A stretch of DNA of 64,000 nucleotides from positions 1-64,000 of the forward strand of contig NZ_JAKNQL010000015.1 of assembly GCF_022662375.1 (NCBI RefSeq), written 5' to 3'. The notes under the pieces are model-generated. The model searched no databases, had not been told where the DNA came from, and saw only the letters and a program-made list of their open reading frames with translations. Within the stretch, counting starts at the first letter, position 1, and the number at the start of each line of letters is the position of its first letter. Made by a program: the position numbers and the translations under genes. The stretch is from Pseudomonas sp. CROZ-RG-20F-R04-15 (GTDB lineage Bacteria > Pseudomonadota > Gammaproteobacteria > Pseudomonadales > Pseudomonadaceae). This document shows positions 9,659 to 19,712 of the stretch, one piece after another.

Positions 9659-10543
9659 ATGGATCTGGCCAACCTCAACGCTTTTATCGCGATTGCCGAG
9701 ACCGGCAGCTTCTCCGGCGCCGGCGAACGCTTGCACCTGACGCAGCCGGCGATCAGCAAACGCATTGCTGGCCTGGAGCAGCAATTGAAGGTGCGTCTGT
9801 TTGATCGACTGGGCCGTGAAGTCGGCCTGACCGAGGCTGGCCGCGCCCTGCTGCCACGGGCTTATCAGATTCTCAACGTACTGGATGACACCCGCCGCGC
9901 GCTGACCAACCTGACCGGTGAAGTCAGCGGGCGCCTGACCCTGGCCACCAGTCATCACATCGGTTTGCACCGCTTGCCGCCGCTATTAAGGGAATTCACC
10001 CGCCGCTACCCACAGGTGGCGCTGGATATTCAGTTCCTCGATTCGGAAGTGGCCTACGAGGAAATTCTCCATGGCCGCGCCGAACTGGCGGTCATCACCC
10101 TGGCGCCGGAGCCGCACGCACTGGTCAAAGCCACGCCCGTCTGGGACGACCCGCTGGATTTCGTGGTTGCCCCGGAGCATTCGCTGATCAATAACGGCGC
10201 CGTCAGTCTGGCGGACATTGCCGGTCATCCGGCGGTTTTCCCCGGCGGCAACACCTTTACTCACCATATTGTCCAACGCTTGTTCGAGGCGCAGGGTCTG
10301 ACGCCGAACATCGCCATGAGCACCAACTACCTGGAAACCATCAAGATGATGGTCTCGATTGGCCTGGCCTGGAGCGTTTTGCCGCGCACCATGCTCGATG
10401 ATCAGGTGGCGAGCATCGCTTTGCCGGGCATACAGCTCACTCGCCAGCTAGGCTATATCCTGCACACCGAACGGACGCTATCGAATGCGGCGAGAGCCTT
10501 TATGGCATTGCTGGACGCACAACTCGATCTGCCAGGGACTTGA
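9659..10543 (+). CDS. LysR-family regulator divergent from leuC
   Basis: The 294-residue protein has the N-terminal winged helix-turn-helix (MDLANLNAFIAIAETGSFSGAGERLHLTQPAISKRI) and a periplasmic-binding-like effector domain. Its ATG follows GGAATACGAAC. Position divergent from leuC suggests control of leuCD, probably in response to a leucine-pathway intermediate, but this is inference. The 140-base intergenic region is AT-rich near this gene (ATTCATATTTTTTATG) and holds TTATCAATAA and GTTAGATTAAATAAC, a T-N11-A type candidate; none is certain. Confidence 0.9.
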   Translation: MDLANLNAFIAIAETGSFSGAGERLHLTQPAISKRIAGLEQQLKVRLFDRLGREVGLTEAGRALLPRAYQILNVLDDTRRALTNLTGEVSGRLTLATSHHIGLHRLPPLLREFTRRYPQVALDIQFLDSEVAYEEILHGRAELAVITLAPEPHALVKATPVWDDPLDFVVAPEHSLINNGAVSLADIAGHPAVFPGGNTFTHHIVQRLFEAQGLTPNIAMSTNYLETIKMMVSIGLAWSVLPRTMLDDQVASIALPGIQLTRQLGYILHTERTLSNAARAFMALLDAQLDLPGT

Positions 10544-10617
10544 GGCCAACTTGTGCTACTCCTATAGAGCCGCCGCCCCTGTGCCTAATGACACCATCAG
10601 CTCAAGGCCTGTCCACA

Positions 10618-13600
10618 ATGCCGAAATCTGTTGACCGAATTCCGCCGATGCCGCGTATTCAGGCGATTGACCCGCGTCATTCCGAGCAAAGCTGGGAGAG
10701 CGCGCCGCAATTGCTGGCGGCGCTCAACGGCGCACGGCTCGGCGCCTGGTATTGGGACATCGAGCGCGGGCAGATCAGTTGGTCGCGTGGTACGCAGGCA
10801 TTGTTCGGCTTCGATCCTCGGCAACCGCTGCCCGAAGATCTGGAATACCTCGATTTACTGCCGCCGGAGGACCGGGCGAAGACTGTTCGCGCCTTCCACG
10901 CGGTGATTGCCGGCGCACCGCTGGAACAAGCGATGCACCACCGCATCCGCTGGCCGGACGGCAGCCTGCACTGGCTGGAGATCAGCGGCAGCCTGTTGCC
11001 GGATAAAAACGGCCGGCCCCGAATGATCGGGGTGATTCGTGAAATCACCCACCAGCGCCAACGCGAACAGGCGCTGAGCAGCTCGGAGAAACGTTTCGCG
11101 ACACTTTTTCACCTGTGCCCGAACATGGTCCTGCTGACCCGCCAAGAAGACGGCCTGATCAGCGAGGCCAATCAGTACTTCGAAAGCCTGTTCGGCTGGC
11201 CGGTGCAGAGCGCCATTGGCCGCACCACCCTGGAACTGGGCTTGTGGGTACACCCCGAGCAGCGCGCCGAACTGGTCAAGAAAACCAAGGCCAAAGGCGA
11301 ATTGATCAGCATGGAAGTGCAGTTTCGCGCCAGCAACGGGCAGATCCACGACGGCATTCTCAGTGCGCAGAAAGTCGAACTCGAAGGCCAGCCCTATCTG
11401 CTCAGCACCTTCCTCGACACCACCGAACGCAAGGCTGCCGAGCACGCCTTGAAGGACAGCCAGGAACGCCTCGATCTGGCGCTGGACTCGGCACAACTCG
11501 GCACCTGGGACTGGCACATTCCCAGCGGCATGCTCTACGGCTCGGCCCGCGCCGCGCAATTGCACGGGCTGGAGCCGAAACCGTTCCATGAATCGTTCGA
11601 AGAGTTTTTCGAAGGCGTACCCGGCGAAGAGCGCGACAGCATGCGCGACGCCTACCGCAGTCTGCGCGAAGGCCCGGCGGGCAATTATCAACTGACCTAT
11701 CGCGTGCAACTGCCGGACGGCAGCTCGCGCTATCTGGAAAGCCGTGCGCGCCTCTATCGCGACGATAATGGCGCCCCGCTGCGCATGGCCGGCACGCTGC
11801 TCGACATCACCGATCAGGTCGAGCGCGAACAGCGGCTGGTGGCCTCGGAAGAAAAATTCGCCACGCTGTTCCAGGTCAGCCCCGACCCGATCTGCGTGAC
11901 TCGTCAGGATACCGGCGAGTTCATCGAGATCAACTCCAGCTTCACCCAGACCTTCGGCTGGAGCGCCGCCGATGTGATCGGCCACACCGCTGAAGAAATC
12001 GGCCTGTGGGACGCCTCGGCAAAAAGCCTGCAACGCATTGAACGGGTGATCCGCGAACAGGGTTTGAGCAATGTTGCGATTATCGTGCAGCACAAGGATG
12101 GCCAATCGCTGACCTGTGTAATTTCCAGCCGGCAGATCAGCGTCGGCGATCAACCGTGTATCGTCACCACCCTGCGCGATATCACCCAGCAGCAGCGCTC
12201 GGAAGCGGCGCTGAAAGCCAGCGAAGAGAAATTCGCCAAAGCGTTTCACTCCAGCCCCGACGCCATCACCATCACTGAGCGCGATACCGGGCGTTATCTG
12301 GAGGTCAACGACGGCTTCTGCCGGCTCACCGGTTATCGCGCTGAAGAAGTGGTGGGCAAAACGGTTTATCAGGTCGGGATTTGGGCTGAGGAAAAACAGC
12401 GCTCGGCCTTACTCGCCGAATTGCAGATCAAGGGCCGCGTGCACCATCAGGAAATGCTCGGCCGCAACAAGCGCGGCGAGTTGCTGACGGTGGAGGTTTC
12501 GGTCGAGCCGATCACCCTTAATGAAACCGCGTGCCTGTTGCTGACCGCCCGAGACGTCAGCCTGCTGAAAAACGCCGAAGCGCAGATTCGTCATCTGGCC
12601 TATCACGACCCGCTGACCAACCTGCCCAACCGCGCCTTGCTGATGGATCGCCTGAGCCAGCAGATCGCCCTGCTCAAGCGCCACAACCTGCGCGGCGCCT
12701 TGCTGTTTCTCGATCTCGATCACTTCAAGCACATCAACGATTCCCTCGGTCACCCGGTCGGCGACACCGTGCTGAAGATCATCACCGCGCGGCTCGAAGC
12801 CAGCGTACGCATGGAAGACACGGTCGCGCGCCTCGGTGGCGATGAGTTTGTCGTGCTGCTCAGCGGTCTCGAAGGTTCGCGCAACGAAGTCAGCGCACAA
12901 GTGCGCAATCTGGCCGACACCCTGCGCGAATTGCTCTCGGAGCCGATGTTCCTCGACGGCCAGCGCCTGCAAGTCACGCCAAGCATTGGCGTGGCACTGA
13001 TCCCCGATCACGGCTCGACGCCGACCGACCTGCTCAAACGCGCCGACATCGCGCTGTACCGGGCCAAGGATTCCGGGCGCAACACCACGCAGATGTACCA
13101 CAACACCATGCAGAAGGCCGCCAGCGAACGGCTGCGCATGGAAACCGACTTGCGCCTGGCGTTGTCGCGCGGTGAATTCAACGTGCACTTTCAGCCGCAG
13201 GTCGACGCCCGCGACAACCGCATCATCGGCGCCGAAGCGCTGGTGCGCTGGAATCACCCGGAGCTGGGTGCGCAGTCGCCCACCGAGTTCATCAAGGTGC
13301 TGGAAGACAGCGGGCTGATTCTCGAGGTCGGCACGTGGATCCTTGATGAGGCCTGCAATGCGTTCAAACAACTGATCGCACTGAAACTGGTCGACCCGCT
13401 GAATTTCAGCCTGTGCGTGAACATCAGCCCGCGACAGTTCCGCCAGAACGACTTCGTCGAGCGCATCGAGCACAGCATGACCAGCCACGGCCTGCCTTGC
13501 TCGCTGCTGAAACTGGAAATCACCGAAGGCATCGTCATCCAGAATCTGGAAGACACCATCAGCAAAATGCGTCGCCTGAAAAAGCTCGGCGTAAGCTTTG

Positions 13601-13896
13601 CGATGGATGACTTCGGCACTGGCTATTCGTCGCTGACTTACCTCAAGCGTCTGCCGGTAGACACGCTGAAAATCGATCAGTCGTTTATCCGCGATGCAAC
13701 GACCGATCCGAACGATGCCGAGATCATTCGCGCGATTGTTGCCATGGCGCGCAGCCTGGAGCTGGAAGTGATTGCCGAGGGCGTGGAAACCCCCGAACAA
13801 CTGGCGTTCCTGCAAGGTCTGGGCTGCCACTTGTATCAGGGCTACCTGCACAGTCGACCGGTGGCGCTGGAGACGCTGAAACTGCTGCTGCCCTGA
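10618..13896 (+). CDS. Five-PAS GGDEF/EAL cyclic-di-GMP enzyme
   Basis: The 1092-residue soluble protein has five successive PAS modules (roughly 35-140, 160-265, 285-400, 405-515, 530-640), then GGDEF (about 650-815) and EAL (about 830-1080). The diguanylate cyclase motif GGDEF (near residue 740) is intact and is preceded at the right distance by RMED, an RxxD inhibitory site. The phosphodiesterase motif EALVRW (near 873), DDFGTGYSS and AEGVET are also intact, so both activities are possible. No membrane segment is seen, so the signal is sensed in the cytoplasm. Start chosen at MPKSVD; an upstream ATG at 10588 is the alternative. Confidence 0.9.
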   Translation: MPKSVDRIPPMPRIQAIDPRHSEQSWESAPQLLAALNGARLGAWYWDIERGQISWSRGTQALFGFDPRQPLPEDLEYLDLLPPEDRAKTVRAFHAVIAGAPLEQAMHHRIRWPDGSLHWLEISGSLLPDKNGRPRMIGVIREITHQRQREQALSSSEKRFATLFHLCPNMVLLTRQEDGLISEANQYFESLFGWPVQSAIGRTTLELGLWVHPEQRAELVKKTKAKGELISMEVQFRASNGQIHDGILSAQKVELEGQPYLLSTFLDTTERKAAEHALKDSQERLDLALDSAQLGTWDWHIPSGMLYGSARAAQLHGLEPKPFHESFEEFFEGVPGEERDSMRDAYRSLREGPAGNYQLTYRVQLPDGSSRYLESRARLYRDDNGAPLRMAGTLLDITDQVEREQRLVASEEKFATLFQVSPDPICVTRQDTGEFIEINSSFTQTFGWSAADVIGHTAEEIGLWDASAKSLQRIERVIREQGLSNVAIIVQHKDGQSLTCVISSRQISVGDQPCIVTTLRDITQQQRSEAALKASEEKFAKAFHSSPDAITITERDTGRYLEVNDGFCRLTGYRAEEVVGKTVYQVGIWAEEKQRSALLAELQIKGRVHHQEMLGRNKRGELLTVEVSVEPITLNETACLLLTARDVSLLKNAEAQIRHLAYHDPLTNLPNRALLMDRLSQQIALLKRHNLRGALLFLDLDHFKHINDSLGHPVGDTVLKIITARLEASVRMEDTVARLGGDEFVVLLSGLEGSRNEVSAQVRNLADTLRELLSEPMFLDGQRLQVTPSIGVALIPDHGSTPTDLLKRADIALYRAKDSGRNTTQMYHNTMQKAASERLRMETDLRLALSRGEFNVHFQPQVDARDNRIIGAEALVRWNHPELGAQSPTEFIKVLEDSGLILEVGTWILDEACNAFKQLIALKLVDPLNFSLCVNISPRQFRQNDFVERIEHSMTSHGLPCSLLKLEITEGIVIQNLEDTISKMRRLKKLGVSFAMDDFGTGYSSLTYLKRLPVDTLKIDQSFIRDATTDPNDAEIIRAIVAMARSLELEVIAEGVETPEQLAFLQGLGCHLYQGYLHSRPVALETLKLLLP

Positions 13897-13989
13897 CGTC
13901 CGCCACTGCGCAGCTTGCAACAGACGCGCAATTGCCACGGTTTGCGGCAACCTGTAGGGTCGCGTTTTTGCGCCGTTTCGAGATCTGTC

Positions 13990-15681
13990 ATGCAGGATGC
14001 AACCCTCCCCCGCCCGGCCTTGCTGGGCATCGACCTTGGCACCACCAACAGCCTGATCGCCGCCTGGCAGGACGGTCAGGCCCGCCTGATTCCCAACGCT
14101 CTGGGCGATGTGCTGACACCCTCGGTGGTCAGCCTCGATGAAGACGACACGATTCTGGTCGGCAAAGCCGCCCGCGCCCGCCTGACCACGCACCCGGATC
14201 GCAGCGCTGCAGCGTTCAAGCGTTTCATGGGCAGCGATAAACAAGTCCAGCTCGGTGCACGTCACTTCAGTCCGGAAGAGTTGTCAGCGCTGGTGCTCGG
14301 CTCACTCAAACAGGACGCCGAAGCCTTTCTCGGCCACACCGTGTCGGAAGCGGTGATTTCCGTGCCGGCGTATTTCAGCGACGAACAACGCAAACGCACA
14401 CTGTTTGCCGCCGAACTGGCCGGGCTCTCGGTGACGCGTCTGATCAACGAACCCACAGCCGCCGCCATGGCTTACGGGCTGCATGAACAGAAATTTGAAC
14501 GCACGCTGATCTTCGACCTGGGCGGCGGCACTTTCGACGTCACGGTGCTGGAATATGCTTTGCCGCTGATTGAAGTGCACGCCTCCACCGGCGACAACTT
14601 TCTCGGCGGCGAAGATTTCACCGCCGCACTGTTACAGGCCTGCCTGAAACACTGGCAAATCACCCCGGCAATGGTCGATGCACAAAGCATGGCCAGCCTC
14701 GGCGATGCGCTGGAACAACTCAAATGCAAACTCGGCGAAGGCGCTCAACAACTGAGTTGGCGCCACGCCGACAAGACCTTCGAATGGTCACTGGATGAAG
14801 CGGCTGCGGTAAAAATCTGGGAGCCGCTACTGGCGCGTTTGCGTGCACCGATCGAACAAGCGCTGCGCGATGCCCGACTCAAGCCCCGCGACCTCGACAG
14901 CCTGGTGCTGGTCGGCGGCGCCACGCGCATGCCGGCGGTGCAGCAGATGGTCGCGACGTTGTTCGGGCGCCTGCCTTACCGGCATCTTGATCCGGACACC
15001 ATTGTTGCGCTGGGGGCGGCGACGCAAGCGGCGTGCAAGGCGCGTGACGGGGCGGTTGAAGAGTTGATCCTGACGGATGTCTGCCCGTATACGCTGGGGA
15101 TTTCGACCATGCGTGGAGAAGACATCAAAGGTGCCTTCTCGCCCATCATCGAACGTAACACCATCATTCCGACGTCAAGGGTGGAGCGCTATTACACCAC
15201 CCAGCCTAAGCAATCGCTGCTGCGCATCGCCGTCTATCAGGGTGAACGGCCGTGGGTGTGCGACAACATTCTGATTGATGCTTTCGAAGTCACGTTGACG
15301 CCTACTCAACACATCCAGGAACTGGACGTGCGCTTCAGCTATGACATCAACGGTTTGCTCGAAGTCGACGTCACTCTGCTCGAAACCGGCGAGCGTCACA
15401 GTCACAGCATCGACCGCAGCCCCACCGGTCTGGACGAGCAAGCACGCCGCGACAGCCATAACCGGCTGTCGACGCTGAAAGTCCATCCACGCGATGCACT
15501 GCCCAACCGCACATTGCTGGCCCGTCTGGAGCGGGCATGGATGCAAAGCCTCGGCGCGCAACGCGAGCACATTGCCGAGTGGCTGCACAGTTTCACCACG
15601 GTGCTCGGTGGCCAGCAATCAGCGGAGATCGCCAGCCATCGCACAGAGCTGAACAAGGCGCTGGATCAACTGCGCCTCTAG
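13990..15681 (+). CDS. hscC: HscC-type Hsp70 chaperone
   Basis: The 563-residue ATP-driven chaperone is shorter than DnaK. It shows the Hsp70 signatures IDLGTTNS, LIFDLGGGTFDVTV and LVLVGGATRMPAVQ, followed by a compact substrate-binding half with a short lid. Overall it resembles E. coli HscC (Hsc62). The start is set at MQDATLPRP, directly before the ATPase motif. It converges on the djlC-like gene with the two stop codons sharing CTAG. Together with the J-domain and DUF1266 genes this resembles the E. coli ybe chaperone cluster, where HscC works with DjlB/DjlC; clients here are unknown. Confidence 0.92.
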   Translation: MQDATLPRPALLGIDLGTTNSLIAAWQDGQARLIPNALGDVLTPSVVSLDEDDTILVGKAARARLTTHPDRSAAAFKRFMGSDKQVQLGARHFSPEELSALVLGSLKQDAEAFLGHTVSEAVISVPAYFSDEQRKRTLFAAELAGLSVTRLINEPTAAAMAYGLHEQKFERTLIFDLGGGTFDVTVLEYALPLIEVHASTGDNFLGGEDFTAALLQACLKHWQITPAMVDAQSMASLGDALEQLKCKLGEGAQQLSWRHADKTFEWSLDEAAAVKIWEPLLARLRAPIEQALRDARLKPRDLDSLVLVGGATRMPAVQQMVATLFGRLPYRHLDPDTIVALGAATQAACKARDGAVEELILTDVCPYTLGISTMRGEDIKGAFSPIIERNTIIPTSRVERYYTTQPKQSLLRIAVYQGERPWVCDNILIDAFEVTLTPTQHIQELDVRFSYDINGLLEVDVTLLETGERHSHSIDRSPTGLDEQARRDSHNRLSTLKVHPRDALPNRTLLARLERAWMQSLGAQREHIAEWLHSFTTVLGGQQSAEIASHRTELNKALDQLRL

Positions 15682-18386
15682 CCGTTGAGCCGCCGCAAAG
15701 CAGCCTGCAGGCCGCCGGACAGCATCTCGCTATCACCGCTGTCCTGCGGCACACCATAGCGGTTGGGCAGCTTGTCACCGGGAAAGCCGAACAGCACCAA
15801 TGGCAGGAATGGCAACATCGGAGTCAGCGCCATGAAGATCAACAATGTCGGGATGCCCCGGCCCATATCGTGCAAGCGACGCAAAATCGCGCCAAATACC
15901 AGCAGAACTCCGAGTATCAGGATAAGAATGCCAGCGCCCGTAGTGCCACTGATCAGCCCTGCCACCGGCGCAATCACCACGCAGGCCAAGACCTGAGCGA
16001 TAAAAGCCTTGCGCCCCAACCGAGATCCCAGGCGCCAGATCGCTCTCGCCGGCACCGGCTCGACATCACTTTTCGCCAGCAGTAATCGTTCCGACCAGGA
16101 CAATAACGCGCACAGGGCCAGGCGCAGACCGACGCTGTTTTGCACATCGTCCTTGCCCTGTTGCAGTTGGCGCAGGACGCGCGTTTTCGGCACCCCGGCA
16201 GCGCCATAGCGAATCAAGCCCTTGAGCGCATCCAGCGCTTCATACGCCAGCAGTTTGTCGACGCCAAAATCGGTCAGCACTTTGCGCGGCGGCCAAACCG
16301 GTTCGCCCTTGATCAAGCCGTCGCGAAAGCCTTCGAACCAATCGTCCTCACAACTGATCGCCGCGATCGATTGCAACAATGCACGATGCTGCTCGGCACT
16401 CAGACTCGGGTCGTGATAGAGCACGCCCCAGAACATCATCAAACCCAGCAAATCGTCGCCGCAGGCAGCACGATCACTTTCGAGGCAGGTGTAAAGCAGG
16501 CTATTGGCCGGCAACCGGGCACTGTCGAGTGCCTGCTGTACGCTGAACAATTGCTGCACCAACAAACCGTGCACCGGGTCATTGCCTTGCAACCATCCGA
16601 GCAATCCGGCGCAACTGCCTTGCTCACGCAGCAAGCGCCGCAACAAAGGTTGCAGGCGACTCAACGGATGGGCCGGATTGAAAGGCAGCCGCTCCACGCA
16701 CTGCGCATCCATCATTTGCAGCCAGCGTTCGGGTTGTTCCAGCAATGCCAGCAAGAACAAGGTCTGCGCGTGCCACTCCCAGGTGGCCTCACCCAGCCCG
16801 ACCGGCGGCAACTGAATCCTGCGCCGGCTCAACTGCAGAATCAAATCGAGTTCGGACAAGTCACAGTCGTCTTTGACGGCAGCCAGCTTGAACGCTTCGG
16901 CGATTCGTTCCAACGCCGTGTCGCTGTAGGGCCGCAAGCGCCGCAACCACAAACGACAGACCTTGTGCGGCTCACCTTTTGTCAGCACCTGCGGCAATGG
17001 CTGGGGACTTGGATGCGCATCGCAGAAAGCACTCATGGCCAACGCTATCGGTGCCTCGCTGAGCCAGCGCAAGTGTTGCGCAGCCTGATATTTGAACCCG
17101 CTCATCACCAGGCTTTCGAGGGCATCAATGGGCAGCGGTGCATCCACAATCTGCTGCAACAACGCCGAATCACCGCGATGCAGCGCCCAGGCGTGGCGGT
17201 ACAGATGCAGCAATCGGCTGTCGGCATTCTCGCCCAGCAGTTGCGCGAGCAATGGCAGTTCATCACCGCTCATGCGCCAATCGACAAAGCTTTGCGCAAG
17301 GCTCTCAAGCTTTAACCGCCCGACACCCAGCCAGCGGTTCAGCGTCTCGGGATGTTGTGACGGACAGCCATACACTTGGCCGTCATCGGCAAGATCCTCT
17401 GGCCAGGCAGAAATACCCTGCAGGCGATCGAATGCCTGAATCAGCAGCGGCAGAAAAGTCGGCTGACGCTTGGCGCACAGCTCCAGCAAACGACTTTCAG
17501 CCATCGGATGGCGATGGTCGTTCCACAGCCTGATCCAGCACGGCAATGCCTGATCGTCCCGCCCTAGCAGACTGTTCTGGCACGCCAACAGGTAAAGCCA
17601 GTCGACATCATCCGGTGCAGCAAGCTGCTGTTCGATACAGCACTGCAAAAACGTCGGCCCGCCGATACCTGCCTGAGTGAACTGCACCAGCAGACGCTTG
17701 AGGAACACGGCATCCTCCGGCAACGGCAGGCAGGTGTGCTGACTGGCGAAGTCGGCGAACTCGTGCAGTGGGCGCTGGGTGAAGATGAAATCAAGGCTGC
17801 GGGCGTACCACAGCGATTCAGTCTGGGCGGCCTCTGACCATGTGCACATCAGATCCGTATCGAACGGGTCCGGCGTTTCGATTCGCTGGAGAAAGAAGCC
17901 CACCTGATGCGCGTCGTCGAAGCCCAGATCCAGCAACTGTTGATCCCAGGCCATACGCTTGGCCAAAAGATTCGCGCAGCGGTACGACAACGGACCGGCG
18001 TCGGCCAGCCGGTGGTACAGCGGCCAGCTGAGTTCATCGAGCACGTCCAGCGACAGCTCATCCAGCCCTCGAATAAAGGCCTGCCACGCGGCGAAATTGA
18101 ACCGGCGCGCGGGATCATCCAGCAACTCGCAAAAATCCCCGAACACGGGAGGGACCTCAACGACAGTCTGTTCTGAGGCTTGGGACTCGTACTCGTACTC
18201 GTGCTCGGGCTCCTCTTCCTCATCTTCACGCGCCAGTCGCAGGGCGTTTTCGTAGGCCATGCGCAACGCCTGAAACCCCTGTGGATCGGTCTCCGGGTGA
18301 TGCGCTGGCAAACGTGCGCGGTAGGCATTGCGAATCAGGTTTTCGTCGTTAGTAGGCTCGATGCCCAAGCGGATCCAGCAACTCAT
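15678..18386 (-). CDS. J-domain protein with C-terminal DUF805 membrane domain (DjlC-like)
   Basis: The N terminus (MSCWIRLGIEPTNDENLIRN) is a short J domain with the HPE-type motif as HHPETDPQGFQ, so it should stimulate an Hsp70, presumably HscC next door. A long helical region follows, rich in Trp and Leu and without recognisable motifs. The last about 100 residues hold hydrophobic spans and RRLHDMGRGIP, typical of DUF805. The 902-residue protein is thus probably membrane-anchored at its C terminus. Its ATG overlaps the stop of the DUF1266 gene by four bases (ATGA), indicating translational coupling. E. coli DjlB/DjlC are shorter relatives. Confidence 0.82.
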   Translation of the reverse strand: MSCWIRLGIEPTNDENLIRNAYRARLPAHHPETDPQGFQALRMAYENALRLAREDEEEEPEHEYEYESQASEQTVVEVPPVFGDFCELLDDPARRFNFAAWQAFIRGLDELSLDVLDELSWPLYHRLADAGPLSYRCANLLAKRMAWDQQLLDLGFDDAHQVGFFLQRIETPDPFDTDLMCTWSEAAQTESLWYARSLDFIFTQRPLHEFADFASQHTCLPLPEDAVFLKRLLVQFTQAGIGGPTFLQCCIEQQLAAPDDVDWLYLLACQNSLLGRDDQALPCWIRLWNDHRHPMAESRLLELCAKRQPTFLPLLIQAFDRLQGISAWPEDLADDGQVYGCPSQHPETLNRWLGVGRLKLESLAQSFVDWRMSGDELPLLAQLLGENADSRLLHLYRHAWALHRGDSALLQQIVDAPLPIDALESLVMSGFKYQAAQHLRWLSEAPIALAMSAFCDAHPSPQPLPQVLTKGEPHKVCRLWLRRLRPYSDTALERIAEAFKLAAVKDDCDLSELDLILQLSRRRIQLPPVGLGEATWEWHAQTLFLLALLEQPERWLQMMDAQCVERLPFNPAHPLSRLQPLLRRLLREQGSCAGLLGWLQGNDPVHGLLVQQLFSVQQALDSARLPANSLLYTCLESDRAACGDDLLGLMMFWGVLYHDPSLSAEQHRALLQSIAAISCEDDWFEGFRDGLIKGEPVWPPRKVLTDFGVDKLLAYEALDALKGLIRYGAAGVPKTRVLRQLQQGKDDVQNSVGLRLALCALLSWSERLLLAKSDVEPVPARAIWRLGSRLGRKAFIAQVLACVVIAPVAGLISGTTGAGILILILGVLLVFGAILRRLHDMGRGIPTLLIFMALTPMLPFLPLVLFGFPGDKLPNRYGVPQDSGDSEMLSGGLQAALRRLNG

Positions 18387-19078
18387 GACCAGTCGAACTC
18401 CTTGAGCGATGCCGGACGTGGCGGCAAATCGATTTCCATATGCCACGGCAAATCAGCAAGGAACTGAGGAATGTTCTCGGCAAGCCCACGGGCAATCCGC
18501 ACGTTAAGGGCGTTGGCGCCTTGTCGATCCAGTTCGCGCGCCAGTTCATTGTCGCTGGCACTCAGGCAGGACCAAAACGTCCGGCCCACGACAAAACCAT
18601 CGAAGTAAGCCATCCAGCTACCGTAGTGAAATTGCGCTCTGAGGGCCAAACGGCTGTGCAGCCAGTTGCTTTCGTCCAGGTCGACCCACTGATTGCGCAC
18701 CGCACAGCGCAAGAGAAAACCCATGCGCCCATAGTCCCAGGACAATATCCCGCCCGGCCCACAACTGCCAAAAGTGCGACTGGCAAACTCGTGCAGGATG
18801 CGTTCACGGGGAGAGAGATCGTCCAGCAAGGCCTGCCATTCACTCGGCAGACAACGCTGCCACGTCAGATAGGCCGCGCTGAGGTGTTTGGCATGGCCGT
18901 CGTCGGTCATCCGTTCGAGCATGTCGAATAATTGCCCACGGTCATCGATACCCCAGCTGTCTTTCAGGTCGATGTAGCGATCGTCGCAGAACGCGGGGTC
19001 GTCGTAGCTGGCACCGATATTGATCGCCGCCATGGGTGCAGACAGGGCGCACAGCCAGCGCTGTTGAATCTCGTCCAT
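18383..19078 (-). CDS. DUF1266 protein of the HscC chaperone cluster
   Basis: The 231-residue protein contains the DUF1266 pattern: WGIDDRGQLFDMLERMTDDGH near the start, then SWDYGRMGFLLRCAV and the WMAYFDGFVVGRTFWS segment. E. coli has two such proteins (YbeR, YbeU) beside djlB, djlC and hscC. The biochemical role is unknown. The start MDEIQQRWL is chosen because upstream codons run through the non-coding leader and the ibpA terminator. The gene is the first of a two-gene operon with the J-domain gene. Confidence 0.8.
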   Translation of the reverse strand: MDEIQQRWLCALSAPMAAINIGASYDDPAFCDDRYIDLKDSWGIDDRGQLFDMLERMTDDGHAKHLSAAYLTWQRCLPSEWQALLDDLSPRERILHEFASRTFGSCGPGGILSWDYGRMGFLLRCAVRNQWVDLDESNWLHSRLALRAQFHYGSWMAYFDGFVVGRTFWSCLSASDNELARELDRQGANALNVRIARGLAENIPQFLADLPWHMEIDLPPRPASLKEFDWS

Positions 19079-19187
19079 GAAAAAAGGCTCCAGGCCGACC
19101 GTTGAGGAATGAGGTCGGCAAAACTGCGGCGGATTGTAGAGAAACCGCCGCCAGCGGCAAAGTCGAACAACGGTTTTCTTGCGCGCA

Positions 19188-19217
19188 CAAAAAAGGCCCC
19201 GACGTATCGGGGCCTTC
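19188..19217 (-). terminator. Rho-independent terminator after ibpA
   Basis: On the minus strand AAGGCCCCGA and TCGGGGCCTT pair around a four-base loop, then TTTTTTG. It lies about 50 bases past the ibpA stop. Confidence 0.8.
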
Positions 19218-19265
19218 ATTCAGCGGCTCATCGTCTGTTCAGACGATTGTGTTGCGGCACATGAC

Positions 19266-19712
19266 TCAGTGCTGCAACGCCGGCTTCTGCGTCCCATTGA
19301 TCGGGATGCGTTTGGCTTTCGCCTCTTCCGGGATCACGCGCAACAGGTCGATGCTCAGCAGACCGTTTTTCAGATCCGCCGCCTTGATCTCGATGTGATC
19401 AGCCAGACGGAAGGACAGCTTGAAAGCACGCTGGGCAATGCCCTGATGCAGGAAGGTCACGCCTTCGTTGGCATCACGCTTGCCGCCACTGATGGTCAGC
19501 ACACCTTTCTCGACTTGCAGTTCCAGGTCTTCTTCCTGGAAACCGGCTGCAGCTACGACGATTCGGTATTGGTCATCACCGTGTTTTTCCACGTTGTAAG
19601 GTGGATAGGTGCTGCCTGGCTCATTGCGCAGGGCGGTTTCGAACAGGTCGTTGAAACGGTCGAAACCCACCGAGGAACGGAACAGTGGCGCGAGGGAAAA
19701 TGCAGTACTCAT
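19266..19712 (-). CDS. ibpA: Small heat-shock protein IbpA (Hsp20)
   Basis: This 148-residue holdase binds unfolding proteins and hands them to DnaK/ClpB. The alpha-crystallin domain spans about 35-130 (YPPYNVEKHGDDQYRIVVAAAGF, then GVLTISGGK), and the C-terminal anchoring motif appears as KRIPIN. The gene stands alone with a sigma-32-like promoter, a ROSE-like leader and its own terminator, so both transcription and translation are probably heat-controlled. Confidence 0.95.
   Translation of the reverse strand: MSTAFSLAPLFRSSVGFDRFNDLFETALRNEPGSTYPPYNVEKHGDDQYRIVVAAAGFQEEDLELQVEKGVLTISGGKRDANEGVTFLHQGIAQRAFKLSFRLADHIEIKAADLKNGLLSIDLLRVIPEEAKAKRIPINGTQKPALQH

Noticed and set aside
12409..14265. 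618-codon minus-strand frame opposite the GGDEF/EAL gene
   Set aside because: Crosses two real plus-strand genes and has no recognisable domain.
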